64,000 nucleotides of DNA from Paludibacter sp. (GTDB lineage Bacteria; Bacteroidota; Bacteroidia; Bacteroidales; Paludibacteraceae), in NCBI GenBank assembly GCA_028692715.1, contig JAQUWU010000006.1, positions 96,074 through 160,073 of the forward strand, read 5' to 3'. A program made the translations under genes and the position numbers. The notes under the pieces are model-generated. The model did no database searches. It saw only the letters and a list, made by a program, of their open reading frames with translations, and was not told where the DNA came from. The number at the start of each line of letters is the position of its first letter. Position 1 is the stretch's first letter. Positions 18,753 to 28,891 of the stretch are shown piece after piece.

Positions 18753-20441
18753 ATGAAAAAAGAATTAAATTTATTAGCGATTTGCATTTTAGGTTTGGTA
18801 ATGACGACCAATGCACAATATCCAAAAATACCTGAAGATGTAGGTATAGCCTCAAAACAATTATTGAAAAAGGCAGATAGTTTATCAAACCTGGCTTGGG
18901 AGAAAGCTTTACCAACAATCGAAAAAGAAGCTCGTGAAGGAAGACCTTATAATCCATGGGCAGCCCGACCATTCGATTTACCACAAGCTGAAATTCCAGC
19001 TTTCCCCGGAGCTGAGGGAGGTGGAATGTTTACTTTTGGCGGACGTGGCGGTAAAGTGATTACCGTAACAAGCCTCGAAGACAATGGTCCCGGGACTTTA
19101 AGAGAAGCTTGCGAGACAGGTGGTGCAAGAATCATAGTTTTTAATGTGGCTGGAATAATCAGATTAAAATCTCCACTGTCAGTTCGTGCTCCTTATGTAA
19201 CTATTGCCGGACAAACTGCGCCCGGAGACGGTATTTGCATTGCTGGTGAAAGCTTTTGGATTGACACACACGATGTAATTATCAGACACATGCGTTTTCG
19301 CCGTGGAGAGACATGGGTTGGACGACGTGACGATGCAATTGGAGGTAATGGTATTGGAAATATTATGTTCGATCATATTTCAGCAAGTTGGGGACTTGAT
19401 GAAAATATGTCGATGTACCGTCATATGTATTTGAAAGATCCACGCACGGCTCCGGTTAAATTAGGAACTGTAAACATTACTATTCAAAATTCAATATTTT
19501 CGGAGGCTTTAGATACTTGGAATCACTCATTCGGAAGTACCCTTGGAGGAGAAAATTGCTCTTTTATTCGAAACCTGTGGGCCAACAATGCCGGTAGAAA
19601 CCCATCCATAGGTTGGAATGGCATCTTTAACTTCACCAACAATGTAGTATTCAACTGGGTTCACCGTAGTATCGATGGCGGAGACCATACTGCATCTTAT
19701 AATATCATTAATAACTACTTTAAGCCAGGGCCTTTAACACCACTCAATAAATCTGTAAGCCATAGAATATTAAAACCGGAGTCGAGATACACTTTTAATG
19801 GAAAAAAAGTATATGGAATGGTGTATGTAAATGGTAACGTAATTGAAGGAAATAATAAAGTCACAAAGAACAACTGGGATGGTGGTGTTCAGATTGAAAA
19901 CATGGATGATGCAGGTGAATTTACTCGATCTATCAAATTAGAAAAACCTGCTACAATGCCATACATGACCATAATATCTGCAGAAAAAGCTTATGATTTT
20001 GTAGTAGAGAATGCAGGTGCAACACTTCCAAAGCGCGATGCAGTTGACTTACGCATAAGTCGCACTGTTAAAACAGGTGTACCTGAATACGTTGAAGGGG
20101 TTGACAACTCAGATGTACCTAAATTTAAATACCGCAGCTTACCAGAGGATTCGTATAAAAAAGGAATCATAACCGATATTAGACAAGTGGGTGGTTATCC
20201 AGAATACAAAGGTGAGTCGTATGTTGATACAGACAAAGACGGAATGCCCGATGCATGGGAGAAAAAGTATGCCAAACTAGGATTGGATCCAAATAATCCT
20301 AATGATGCTAATCTGGATTGTAATGGTGATGGCTATACTAATATTGAAAAGTACATCAACGGCATTAATCCAACAAAAAAAGTAGATTGGAAAGACCTGA
20401 AAAAAAACGAGGATACACTCAGTAAAAAAGGTGGTTTGTAA
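18753..20441 (+). CDS. PL1-like lyase with N-terminal linker region
   Basis: Secreted 562-residue protein with a signal peptide ending TTNAQ. Residues 20-85 are a charged, helical-looking linker (KQLLKKADSLSNLAWEKALPTIEKEA). The helix starts at PAFPGAEGGGMFTFGG. FDHISASWGLDENMSMY keeps the calcium-site acids. The Arg region is AGRNPSIGWNG and then NFTNNVVFNW, so the first Arg of RNPR remains, while the second Arg and the Arg of DxRNN are lost. The C-terminus has DTDKDGMPDAWE plus a second acidic loop, DCNGDGYTNIEKY, together resembling a paired calcium-binding or dockerin-like module. Substrate preference probably differs from the other copies. Confidence 0.85.
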   Translation: MKKELNLLAICILGLVMTTNAQYPKIPEDVGIASKQLLKKADSLSNLAWEKALPTIEKEAREGRPYNPWAARPFDLPQAEIPAFPGAEGGGMFTFGGRGGKVITVTSLEDNGPGTLREACETGGARIIVFNVAGIIRLKSPLSVRAPYVTIAGQTAPGDGICIAGESFWIDTHDVIIRHMRFRRGETWVGRRDDAIGGNGIGNIMFDHISASWGLDENMSMYRHMYLKDPRTAPVKLGTVNITIQNSIFSEALDTWNHSFGSTLGGENCSFIRNLWANNAGRNPSIGWNGIFNFTNNVVFNWVHRSIDGGDHTASYNIINNYFKPGPLTPLNKSVSHRILKPESRYTFNGKKVYGMVYVNGNVIEGNNKVTKNNWDGGVQIENMDDAGEFTRSIKLEKPATMPYMTIISAEKAYDFVVENAGATLPKRDAVDLRISRTVKTGVPEYVEGVDNSDVPKFKYRSLPEDSYKKGIITDIRQVGGYPEYKGESYVDTDKDGMPDAWEKKYAKLGLDPNNPNDANLDCNGDGYTNIEKYINGINPTKKVDWKDLKKNEDTLSKKGGL

Positions 20442-20514
20442 TTATACAAAATAGCAATAAACAATTGTTTTTTTTATGTGATACATTTATTTAAATGATA
20501 ATACATTTTAAATC

Positions 20515-22458
20515 ATGGAAAGGATTTTGAAATTTACAAAACAAAGGCAAGTCATCGCTTTAATAGTTGTTACGTTGACATTTGCTACAACATTGTTTTC
20601 GCAGTCCAAGGCTGGCAAAAATGGCGACGGCAAGGTGACCATTTCTGGTGAGCTTCGTCAGTGGCATGATGTCACGCTTGACCTTTCTGGTCCATTTTGC
20701 AACGAAATGGACAAAACTCCAAATCCTTTTACCGATTATCGGTTCGACATAATTTTCGAACATGAATCAGGCACACCCAACTATACCGTTCCCGGCTATT
20801 TTGCTGCCGACGGCAATGCTGCCGAATCGGGAGCTCAATCGGGTAAAGTCTGGCGTGCTCATTTATCTCCCGATAGAACTGGTAAATGGACGTACCGCAT
20901 TTTGTTTGTCAGTGGCCCGGGAGTTGCCGTTTCAGATTTTCCCGGTAAAAGCCTTGCGCCATTCAATGGGCTTACAGGATCATTTGAAGTTAAACCAAGC
21001 GACAAAACAGGTCGTGACTTCCGTGGAAAAGGGCGCTTGCAATATGTAGGGCGTCATTACTTACAATTTGCCGGCAACGGTGAATATTTTCTTAAAGCTG
21101 GTCCTGATTCTCCCGAAACTCTATTAGGGTCGGTTGACTTTGACAATACTATAGCTGGAAAAGAAAAAGTTCCATTAAAAACCTGGGATAAACATGTAAA
21201 AGACTGGAAGAATAATGATCCGGTTTGGCACGGAAATAGAGGCAAAGGTCTGATTGGTGCACTCAATTATTTAGCAGCTAAAGGTGTTAATTCAATTTCT
21301 TTTATTCCCTACAATGCCGGTGGTGATGGTGATAATGTATGGCCTTTTGTTGAGCGTAATGATAAATTTCATTATGACTGCTCAAAACTCGACCAGTGGG
21401 GAATTGTATTTTCCTATGCCCAAAAGCTTGGACTGCATCTACATTTTAAATTGCAGGAAACTGAAAATGATGACAACAGAAAACGTAGTGGCGCACAAAT
21501 AATTGATATCCCACTAAAACAAGGTGAAGTGGTTGCTGTTCCTGAAGCGCTTGATGGTGGAGCAACAGGTCCGGAACGCAAACTTTATCTGCGCGAACTG
21601 ATAGCCCGCTATGGTCAAAATTTGGCATTGAACTGGAATCTGGGTGAAGAAAATACGCAGACTCCGGAAGAGCAACGTGCCATGGCTTTATACATTCACA
21701 AAACAGATCCATATCCCCACAATATCGTCATCCATTCTTACCCAAATATGCAGGATCGAGTTTATCCACCGCTTCTTGGAAACGGTTCAGCATTAACCGG
21801 TGCTTCGCTTCAAAATATGTGGAATGAAACACATGCAAAAACATTGCAATGGGTAAAAGCATCTGATAATGCAGGTAAACCATGGGTAGTTGCCAACGAT
21901 GAACAAGGGTCGGCAAGCCTAGGTGTACCTCCTGATCCTAATTACGATGGATTCAGCGGCACTGCCGGTGAAGGCAATGAAGCTTACGATTTGAATGACA
22001 TTCGTCGCTGTACCTTGTGGGGCAACCTCATGGCAGGTGGTGCCGGCGTGGAGTATTATTTCGGATATAAACTTACTCAAAACGACATTATTGCCGAAGA
22101 TTTTCGCAGTCGCGATAAATCATGGGATTATTGCCGCATTGCTCTCGATTTTTTCAAAGAAAAAAATATCCCATTCTGGGGAATGAAAAATGAAGACGAG
22201 TTGGTCGGAAACTATGCGTATGACAATTCACTTTATTGTTTTGCCAGTCGGAGTGAACTCTACTTGGTTTATCTTCCACATGGCGGTAAAGCAACACTTG
22301 ATATGACCTTGGCTGCCGGTGAATTTTCAGTTTCATGGTTTAACCCACGCGAAGGTGGCGCACTTATATCAAAAGAAACGATTGGTGGTGGCATGCCGGT
22401 TGTGCTCACCGCACCATCCGAAAAAGATGATTGGCTTGCTGTTGTAAAGCGCAGGTAA
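20515..22458 (+). CDS. DUF5060-containing putative glycoside hydrolase, second type
   Basis: Exported 647-residue protein with a signal peptide ending TTLFSQ. Residues about 45-160 are a DUF5060-like beta-sandwich (RQWHDVTLDLSGPFCNE, then HLSPDRTGKWTYRILF). A TIM-barrel-like domain follows: LALNWNLGEENTQTPEEQRA places Glu378/Glu379 and WVVANDEQGSAS places Glu463, plausible acid/base and nucleophile. The end resembles a small beta domain. It shares only the general layout with the 7999-9612 protein, so the two probably act on different linkages. Its codons are visibly richer in G and C than its neighbours, which may reflect a separate transfer. The substrate is unknown. Confidence 0.7.
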   Translation: MERILKFTKQRQVIALIVVTLTFATTLFSQSKAGKNGDGKVTISGELRQWHDVTLDLSGPFCNEMDKTPNPFTDYRFDIIFEHESGTPNYTVPGYFAADGNAAESGAQSGKVWRAHLSPDRTGKWTYRILFVSGPGVAVSDFPGKSLAPFNGLTGSFEVKPSDKTGRDFRGKGRLQYVGRHYLQFAGNGEYFLKAGPDSPETLLGSVDFDNTIAGKEKVPLKTWDKHVKDWKNNDPVWHGNRGKGLIGALNYLAAKGVNSISFIPYNAGGDGDNVWPFVERNDKFHYDCSKLDQWGIVFSYAQKLGLHLHFKLQETENDDNRKRSGAQIIDIPLKQGEVVAVPEALDGGATGPERKLYLRELIARYGQNLALNWNLGEENTQTPEEQRAMALYIHKTDPYPHNIVIHSYPNMQDRVYPPLLGNGSALTGASLQNMWNETHAKTLQWVKASDNAGKPWVVANDEQGSASLGVPPDPNYDGFSGTAGEGNEAYDLNDIRRCTLWGNLMAGGAGVEYYFGYKLTQNDIIAEDFRSRDKSWDYCRIALDFFKEKNIPFWGMKNEDELVGNYAYDNSLYCFASRSELYLVYLPHGGKATLDMTLAAGEFSVSWFNPREGGALISKETIGGGMPVVLTAPSEKDDWLAVVKRR

Positions 22459-22507
22459 TTTTGAGTTTTAACTCTTAATTTCAATTATATTTGATAGTAT
22501 TAAAATG

Positions 22508-22541
22508 AAGCCATAAACCCTCACAATGGGGTTTATGGCTT
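22508..22541. terminator. Hairpin between convergent genes
   Basis: A 13-bp stem (AAGCCATAAACCC paired with GGGTTTATGGCTT) with an 8-base loop lies between the convergent glycosidase and GH28 genes. The minus-strand side is followed by a T-rich CATTTTAAT. It is probably a two-way terminator, though the plus-strand T-run is poor. Confidence 0.65.
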
Positions 22542-22625
22542 TCCTGTCGATAGATATGGTTATATCAATTTATAATTCAAGAATCTTGAATGTTTATTAG
22601 AGATTATACAAACATATAATCATTA

Positions 22626-24005
22626 TCAATGAGCAAAAGTAGGCATTTCGGTTACAATTCCTCCAATATTTACATTTTCGAGTTGTATATTTTCGACATT
22701 ATTAAAGCTAACGCCTATGGGTGTTGATTCTATCATAACATTCGAAAATTTAATATCATGAATTTTTTTATCCGAAAATCCCTGAATTACTAAACCGGCA
22801 TGGTTTGCTTTTTTACAGATTAAACCATCAACATAAACCCGATGAATATCTGTCACAAATCCTTTACCTTCACCATGATAAAAGGAAGTGGCATAAAAAA
22901 CATCTTCCACTTCGTCAAATTTCAAATTATTTATGTAAATATCGGACATATACCCTCCCCTATCCGGATTTGATTTCAAATAAATACCTCTTTTACAATA
23001 CGTTGAAGTACAATTTTCCACAAACACATTGCGTACACCTGCCGACATTTCGCTGCCGATAACAACTGCGTGCAATCCTTTGAATCTACAATTTCGAATA
23101 ATAATATTTTCTGAAGGTATAGCAGTACTTCTCCCTTCGTGATCACGTCCAGCTTTTATAGCTACATTGTCATCCCCATTATCAAAATCAACATCTTCAA
23201 TCAATATATTTTTTGAATATTCGGGATCAATACCATCATTGTTTATATTTTTCGCATTAAAACTAATACCTCTTATGGTAGCATTTTCCGCTTTTAGTAA
23301 ATGAATACACCAAAAGGGTGAATTGGTGATATGAACTCCTTCAATCAGAATATTTTCACACTCGAAAAGTTGCATTAATTGTGGACGAAGAAAACTACCT
23401 TCTCCAAACTTTCTTTCTTCAAGGGCTACATTTGCATAATTCATTTCCCTGCTCTTTGTTTGTGCATTTGTTTGAAATTTCTTCCATTTACTAAAAGTTT
23501 CAGAAGCATTCCCATCAATAATCCCCTTTCCTGTAATCGAAATATTTTTCAGTTTATAGCCATAAATTAATGGACTGTAGTTATAAAGGAAAGTTCCTTC
23601 CCAACTGGTAAAAACCATTGGTAGATAATCAGTTGGCACTTCGCTGAATTTAAGGCGTGCTCCTTTTTGTAAATCAATATTCAAGTTGCTTACCAAATGT
23701 AAAGGACCTTTAATAAAATAGATTCCAGGTGGTACTACTACCTTCAACCCCTTTTTATCTGTACATAGTTGAAAAGCCTTATCAAAAGCCGGTTTACAAT
23801 TTGTTACTGAATCACCTATTGCACCCAGATTGGTAATAATAATTGAATCGGTAGGGGAAGTGGGAGCTTTAATATGCTTTAATATTGCATTCCGCTTTTT
23901 AATTCGAATATCCGTTTTTGCATTTGCCAAACAGATTGAAAATGCTATACCCATAAATAGAGTGAGAATTGTTTTGTAATTATTGAATCCAAAGATATTT
24001 CTCAT
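22626..24005 (-). CDS. GH28 polygalacturonase
   Basis: Exported 459-residue parallel beta-helix hydrolase with a signal peptide ending CLANA. It shows the GH28 catalytic set: NNDGID (255-260), NGDDNVAIKAG with paired Asp278/279, LHAVVIGSEMS with His312 standing for the GHG motif, and KRGIYLKS (338-345) for RIK. It should hydrolyse alpha-1,4 galacturonan, probably exo-acting because its loops resemble exo-polygalacturonase-like members. It is transcribed against the rest of the island and closes it on the right. Confidence 0.9.
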   Translation of the reverse strand: MRNIFGFNNYKTILTLFMGIAFSICLANAKTDIRIKKRNAILKHIKAPTSPTDSIIITNLGAIGDSVTNCKPAFDKAFQLCTDKKGLKVVVPPGIYFIKGPLHLVSNLNIDLQKGARLKFSEVPTDYLPMVFTSWEGTFLYNYSPLIYGYKLKNISITGKGIIDGNASETFSKWKKFQTNAQTKSREMNYANVALEERKFGEGSFLRPQLMQLFECENILIEGVHITNSPFWCIHLLKAENATIRGISFNAKNINNDGIDPEYSKNILIEDVDFDNGDDNVAIKAGRDHEGRSTAIPSENIIIRNCRFKGLHAVVIGSEMSAGVRNVFVENCTSTYCKRGIYLKSNPDRGGYMSDIYINNLKFDEVEDVFYATSFYHGEGKGFVTDIHRVYVDGLICKKANHAGLVIQGFSDKKIHDIKFSNVMIESTPIGVSFNNVENIQLENVNIGGIVTEMPTFAH

Positions 24006-24021
24006 AATTTTGTATTTTTCG

Positions 24022-24029
24022 TAAAGATA
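24022..24029 (-). promoter_or_regulatory. Promoter-like -7 element for GH28 (minus)
   Basis: On the minus strand TATCTTTA matches TANNTTTG at seven of eight positions. It lies 16 bases before the ATG at 24005, so the leader would be very short. Confidence 0.35.
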
Positions 24030-24263
24030 TAAAAAGAATTTCAGGTTAAAAAGTAAAAATAATTCATTTTAAATAACAAAATACATCCTGACTCAGTAAT
24101 ATCTTGAAACATTTACAGCCCAAGGTTTTATTTTTCATTATTATCAAGCAAAAAATGAATGTTACTACTATTATAATTATCAACACTAACTTTATAATTT
24201 TTTAAAGAAACAATCTGTCAATAAAAAACGTTTTGAAAGCAAATTTATATACATTTTTTTGAG

Positions 24264-24271
24264 TATTTTTG
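24264..24271 (+). promoter_or_regulatory. Bacteroidota -7 element for pepT
   Basis: TATTTTTG matches TANNTTTG exactly. It places a start of transcription about 21 bases before the pepT ATG. Confidence 0.5.
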
Positions 24272-24296
24272 TCTCTTAATTTTAAATTAAATCATT

Positions 24297-25520
24297 ATGA
24301 ACATTACCGACCGTTTTCTGAAATATGTAAGCTTCACTACTACTTCAGACGAAAACACAAACATGACACCCAGTACTCCTGGTCAAATGGTATTTGCAAA
24401 ATACTTAGTTGAAGAACTAAAAAGTATCGGATTAATAGAAGTAGAACTGGACAAAAACGGTTATATAATGGCAACATTACCTTCGAATATCGACAAAGAA
24501 GTCCCAACAATTGGTTTTATTTCCCATATGGATACCAGTCCGGATATGACTGCCAAAAATGTAAAACCCCGCATAGTTACAAATTATGACGGCAATGACA
24601 TTTTGTTAAACGAAGAAAAAATAATTCTTCTTGAAACCGAAAAATATCCTGAAATACTACAATATAAAGGTCAGGACATTATTGTAACTGATGGTACAAC
24701 CTTGTTAGGCGCAGATGATAAAGCCGGGATAACCGAAATTGTTTCAGCCATGGAATATCTGCTAGCTCATCCCCAAATTAAACATGGTAAAATACGACTT
24801 GGATTTACTCCCGACGAGGAAATTGGTCAGGGAGCCGATCATTTTGATGTGGAAAAATTTAATGCCGAATGGTCGTATACCATGGATGGCGGTGAAATTG
24901 GAGAATTGGAATTTGAGAATTTCAATGCTGCCGGTGCAAAAGTTCATTTTAATGGGTTGAATGTTCATCCCGGTTACGCCTATCATAAAATGATAAATTC
25001 AATGCGCATTGCGCAACAATTTGTAGGCATGCTACCACGCTGGGAAACGCCCGAACACACACAGGATTACGAAGGATATTATCATTTGACGAACGTAGAG
25101 GGTACTGTTGAAAAATCGACTCTCAGCTATATTATACGCGACCATGACCATGATCGTTTCGAGCGCAGAAAAAAAGAAATGCAACATTTAGTGAATAAAA
25201 TAAATGCTGAATATGGTGCAAATACAGCAGAAATTGAAATTCATGATCAATATTACAATATGCGTGAAATGGTAGAACCACAAATGCATATCGTCGATCT
25301 GGCTTTTGAAGCTATGGAAGCTGTTGGCGTAAAACCAAATGTAAAACCAATACGCGGTGGAACTGACGGATCACGACTTTCGTATATGGGACTGCTCTGT
25401 CCTAATATCTTTGCCGGCGGACATAATTTTCATGGTCGCTTTGAGTTTGTTCCAGTACAATCAATAGAAAAAGCCACAATGGTCATTGTTAAAATAGCAG
25501 AACTATTGGCTGCAAAGTGA
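24297..25520 (+). CDS. pepT: Peptidase T (tripeptide aminopeptidase)
   Basis: Cytoplasmic M20B metallopeptidase of 407 residues that removes the N-terminal residue from tripeptides. The two-zinc ligands are visible: His77 and Asp79 in [10 protein letters not shown], Asp140 in LLGADDKAG, Glu174/Glu175 in TPDEEIGQG, Asp197 in TMDGGEIGE, and His376 or His379 near the C-terminus in AGGHNFHGR. Length and domain order are those of PepT throughout. It is the first housekeeping gene after the pectin island. Confidence 0.95.
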   Translation: MNITDRFLKYVSFTTTSDENTNMTPSTPGQMVFAKYLVEELKSIGLIEVELDKNGYIMATLPSNIDKEVPTIGFISHMDTSPDMTAKNVKPRIVTNYDGNDILLNEEKIILLETEKYPEILQYKGQDIIVTDGTTLLGADDKAGITEIVSAMEYLLAHPQIKHGKIRLGFTPDEEIGQGADHFDVEKFNAEWSYTMDGGEIGELEFENFNAAGAKVHFNGLNVHPGYAYHKMINSMRIAQQFVGMLPRWETPEHTQDYEGYYHLTNVEGTVEKSTLSYIIRDHDHDRFERRKKEMQHLVNKINAEYGANTAEIEIHDQYYNMREMVEPQMHIVDLAFEAMEAVGVKPNVKPIRGGTDGSRLSYMGLLCPNIFAGGHNFHGRFEFVPVQSIEKATMVIVKIAELLAAK

Positions 25521-25526
25521 TATTAG

Positions 25527-25574
25527 TGATTGGTTAATCGGCTGATTCGTTAATTAAGTGATTCGTTATAATTA
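25527..25574. repeat. Degenerate tandem repeat, three 16-base units
   Basis: Units at 25527-25542, 25543-25558 and 25559-25574 each begin TGATTSGTTA and then drift. They sit between pepT and gcvT and resemble short interspersed repeats seen between Bacteroidota genes. No function is apparent. Confidence 0.5.
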
Positions 25575-25600
25575 AATTACAAACAACAATACAAATTAAA

Positions 25601-25620
25601 AGCCCCTTTAGGGGTTGGAG
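25601..25620. repeat. CCCC-TTTA-GGGG palindromic repeat fragment
   Basis: AGCCCCTTTAGGGGTTGGAG ends four bases before the gcvT ATG. The core CCCCTTTAGGGG is a common interspersed palindrome in Bacteroidota. Lying in the ribosome-entry region, its 4-bp G/C stem could affect translation of gcvT, and the flanking GGAG could serve as a Shine-Dalgarno-like sequence (inference). Confidence 0.5.
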
Positions 25621-25624
25621 TCTA

Positions 25625-26695
25625 ATGAAAACAACAGCATTTACAAAAAAACATATTGAATTAGGTGCTAAAATGCACGAGTTTGCCGGCTATAACATGC
25701 CGATTGAATACAGTGGAATTACCGATGAACATCTAACTGTTCGTAATGCTGTGGGAGTTTTTGACGTTTCGCACATGGGTGAGTTTTGGGTGAAAGGGCC
25801 TAAAGCCTTGTCATTTTTACAAAAAATTACATCAAATGATGTTGCTGCTTTGCCGCTAGGTAAAGCTCAATATTCATGTTTCCCGAATGGGAAAGGTGGA
25901 ATTGTTGATGACATTTTGGTTTATCATTACGAAAAGGAAAAGTATTTTGTGGTGGTTAATGCTTCGAACATAGAAAAAGACTGGAACTGGTGTGTAAGCC
26001 ACAATTCCAATGGAACTGATTTGGAAAATGCTTCCGATAAAATGTCACAATTAGCCATTCAGGGACCAAAAGCGTTGGCCACATTACAAAAACTTACTGA
26101 TATTGACCTTTCTGAAATTCCTTATTATGGATTTGTAACGGGTAAAATTGCAGGAATAAAAGAAGTTATTATTTCGAATACAGGCTATACGGGTGCAGGG
26201 GGTTTCGAATTGTATTTCTACCCTGAATATGCAGATAAATTATGGAATGATATTTTTGAAGCAGGGGCCGAATTTGGAATCAAGCCCATTGGTTTGGGAG
26301 CGCGTGATACATTGCGTCTTGAAAAAGGCTACTGTCTTTATGGAAATGACATTAACGATACCACTTCGCCCATCGAAGCAGGATTGGGTTGGATTACAAA
26401 ATTTGTTGAGGGTAAAAATTTCATCGATCGTCCATTGCTTGAAAAACAAAAAGCCGATGGAGTTGAAAGAAAATTGGTTCGTTTTGAACTTAAAGAAAGA
26501 GGTATTCCTCGTCACGAATACGAAATTGTAAACGAAAAAAATGATCTTATCGGTATTGTGACTTCCGGCACTATGTTACCCGACACAAAAAAAGGGATTG
26601 GGATGGGATATGTTCAAACAAAATACTCAGAAGAAGGCTCATCAATATTTATAAAAATCAGAGCTAATAACCTGGAAGCAATTGTGATAAAATAA
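25625..26695 (+). CDS. gcvT: Glycine cleavage system T protein (aminomethyltransferase)
   Basis: Folate-dependent enzyme of 356 residues that takes the aminomethyl group from the lipoylated H protein to tetrahydrofolate, releasing ammonia. Motifs are [29 protein letters not shown], the [17 protein letters not shown] segment, and [18 protein letters not shown]. Length and end-to-end similarity fit GcvT. gcvH and gcvP are not in the window, so the system is dispersed here. No glycine riboswitch pattern is apparent upstream. Confidence 0.95.
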   Translation: MKTTAFTKKHIELGAKMHEFAGYNMPIEYSGITDEHLTVRNAVGVFDVSHMGEFWVKGPKALSFLQKITSNDVAALPLGKAQYSCFPNGKGGIVDDILVYHYEKEKYFVVVNASNIEKDWNWCVSHNSNGTDLENASDKMSQLAIQGPKALATLQKLTDIDLSEIPYYGFVTGKIAGIKEVIISNTGYTGAGGFELYFYPEYADKLWNDIFEAGAEFGIKPIGLGARDTLRLEKGYCLYGNDINDTTSPIEAGLGWITKFVEGKNFIDRPLLEKQKADGVERKLVRFELKERGIPRHEYEIVNEKNDLIGIVTSGTMLPDTKKGIGMGYVQTKYSEEGSSIFIKIRANNLEAIVIK

Positions 26696-26746
26696 TCACC
26701 TCGTTTGCTTTTATTCGGGATTGATTTCGTCCTCAAACCCATCCCT

Positions 26747-28879
26747 ATGAGAAAAATCGTACTGTTCTATTTTCTTTTGGCTACAGCTCAAATAGCTGTA
26801 GCACAGGAAAAACATGTACTTATTACAGATACTGCCGACTCAAAATCCATCACTAAAAATGTATTTGACATTGAGGAAGTTCAAGTCACCGCAAAACTCA
26901 GCGATGCTAATCTGAAATCGGGATCAACAGGCTTGCTCATTGATGTAAAACAATTAAAACAACTCCCAAAACTTATAGGTGAAAGTGACCCTTACAAAGC
27001 CTTACAATACATGGGTGGTGTTTCGCAAGCCGGAGAAGCCAATTCGGGCTTGTATGTGAGAGGCGGAAACAACGACCAAAACCTGATACTCTTTAATGGT
27101 TCGATGATTCAAAATCCAACTCATGTATTGGGGATGTTCTCTGTTTTTAATCCGGACCTTATTGGCGAAATGCGTTTTATAAAATCGGGGATGCCGGCCG
27201 AATACGGTGGTCGACTGTCTTCCATTGTTGAAATAAATACTGATAACTCAATTCCTGACTCTCTCAAAATAAAAGGATCTGTTGGATTAATTTCGTCCCG
27301 TATCTCCACACAAATTCCCATCGAAAGAAAAATTTCAATTTATGCTTCATGGCGTGGAAGTTATATCAGCTCTATTATTCTGCCATTACTTTCTAAAGTT
27401 GGAATCGACAGTTTACTAACACAAAACAAGTATGAATTTTGGGATGCGAATGCGGGATTTATCTACAATATTTCTCAAAAGACCCGACTAACAGGAAGTT
27501 TTTACATTGGTAAAGATGATTTTAGAGCTGGTGAACTTAAGCAGGTCAATTTAAGCAGTAATTATACCTTTTGGCAAAATACCACCGCAGGAATCCAATT
27601 GAATCATATTTTTAATGAAAAGTGGAGTATGAATCATCAACTGAATTATTCGGAATTTCAAATTCAAACCACACTTGATTGGTATAATTCTAAACAAAGT
27701 ATAAAATCTCAATTAAAAAATATAAATTACAAGTCAGATTTTTTTAATATCATCAACAATAATCATAAGTTAAAATTCGGGGTGGAAATTTCTTATTATA
27801 ATGCACTTCCAAATCACTTTACATCTGACTCTATAGTTTCTAGTGATGTTAATACAGATTATAATTATATTCATTCTACACAAATAACTTTTTACGGGCG
27901 AGATGAATGGACGTGGAGAAATTGGCAATTCAACCTCGGATTACGGACAAACCTTTATGCTCATATTGGACCATATACTGATTTCAATGAAATTGCTGAC
28001 ATAATCTATAATAAAAACAAAATTATAAAAACATATTCGGGAATTGAACCACGCTTCTTCTCTCGCTATTTAATCAATTCAAAATCATCTATAAAAGTTT
28101 CAGCAACGAATCATATTCAATATCTGAATCAAATTCCTATTTTCTCTATCGGTATACCAATGGATTTACAAATTCCGGCATCATTATTTGTTAAACCGCA
28201 AGAATCTTGGCACTTCTCAGGAGGTTATTTCCGAAATTTAGATGATAATAATTGGGAAATCAGTATTGAAGTATACTATAAAAATTTTAAGAATCTATTA
28301 GAGTTTAATAATGGGGAAAATGGTACATTCTCTAATGGAATGTATGAAAATAGTTTACAAAGTGGCACAGGATGGACTTATGGATCTGAGTGGAAATTGA
28401 GTAAAAATTATGGAAAACTTACCGGTTGGATTTCTTATAATTTAGCATGGAATTATCGACAATTTTCAGAGATAAATAATGGATTGCCGTTTTTAGACAG
28501 AAATGATAGACGACATGATTTGTCTGTAGTGGGAATGTATGAAATTGATAAAAAATGGCATTTATCTGCTGTTTTTGTATATGCAACAGGTAGTAGACTC
28601 AATCTGCCCTTGAGTTGGTTTATAATTGACAATAAATATGTTCTGGAATACGGAAAATACAATGCATTTGTAATGCCGGCATATCACAGATTAGATGTTT
28701 CGTTGAACTACAAACTTAAACCTTGGCATGGAATAAATTCGGAATTAGATTTTTCAATATATAATTTATATAACCGGTATAATCCTTATCAGATATATTT
28801 TAACCCGGCAAATCAAAAAATAATGATGAGTTACTTATTACCGATAATTCCTTCTATTTCCTGGAACTTTAAATTTTAA
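26747..28879 (+). CDS. TonB-dependent outer-membrane receptor
   Basis: Outer-membrane transporter of 710 residues. ATG 26747 is chosen over an upstream TTG at 26705 because it places a normal signal peptide (MRKIVLFYFLLATAQIAVAQ) at the start. Residues about 40-165 form the plug: EVQVTAKLSDANL, then SDPYKALQYMGGV, GLYVRGGNNDQNLILFNG and MPAEYGGRLSSIVEI. The rest is a beta-barrel with alternating aromatic strands, ending in SWNFKF with a terminal Phe. It lacks the N-terminal carboxypeptidase-regulatory-like domain common in SusC proteins. Pairing with a DUF4249 lipoprotein 12 bases downstream suggests a SusCD-like unit of another type. The ligand is unknown. Confidence 0.85.
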   Translation: MRKIVLFYFLLATAQIAVAQEKHVLITDTADSKSITKNVFDIEEVQVTAKLSDANLKSGSTGLLIDVKQLKQLPKLIGESDPYKALQYMGGVSQAGEANSGLYVRGGNNDQNLILFNGSMIQNPTHVLGMFSVFNPDLIGEMRFIKSGMPAEYGGRLSSIVEINTDNSIPDSLKIKGSVGLISSRISTQIPIERKISIYASWRGSYISSIILPLLSKVGIDSLLTQNKYEFWDANAGFIYNISQKTRLTGSFYIGKDDFRAGELKQVNLSSNYTFWQNTTAGIQLNHIFNEKWSMNHQLNYSEFQIQTTLDWYNSKQSIKSQLKNINYKSDFFNIINNNHKLKFGVEISYYNALPNHFTSDSIVSSDVNTDYNYIHSTQITFYGRDEWTWRNWQFNLGLRTNLYAHIGPYTDFNEIADIIYNKNKIIKTYSGIEPRFFSRYLINSKSSIKVSATNHIQYLNQIPIFSIGIPMDLQIPASLFVKPQESWHFSGGYFRNLDDNNWEISIEVYYKNFKNLLEFNNGENGTFSNGMYENSLQSGTGWTYGSEWKLSKNYGKLTGWISYNLAWNYRQFSEINNGLPFLDRNDRRHDLSVVGMYEIDKKWHLSAVFVYATGSRLNLPLSWFIIDNKYVLEYGKYNAFVMPAYHRLDVSLNYKLKPWHGINSELDFSIYNLYNRYNPYQIYFNPANQKIMMSYLLPIIPSISWNFKF

Positions 28880-28891
28880 TTCAAAATAATT

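Noticed and set aside
76-20441. Type IX secretion tails on the lyases
   Set aside because: The C-termini are calcium-like repeats ending in short LEKYLN-type helices, not the Ig-like sorting domain expected for that system.
25521-25624. Glycine riboswitch before gcvT
   Set aside because: The gap contains only a degenerate tandem repeat and a CCCC-TTTA-GGGG palindrome; no conserved riboswitch core is visible.
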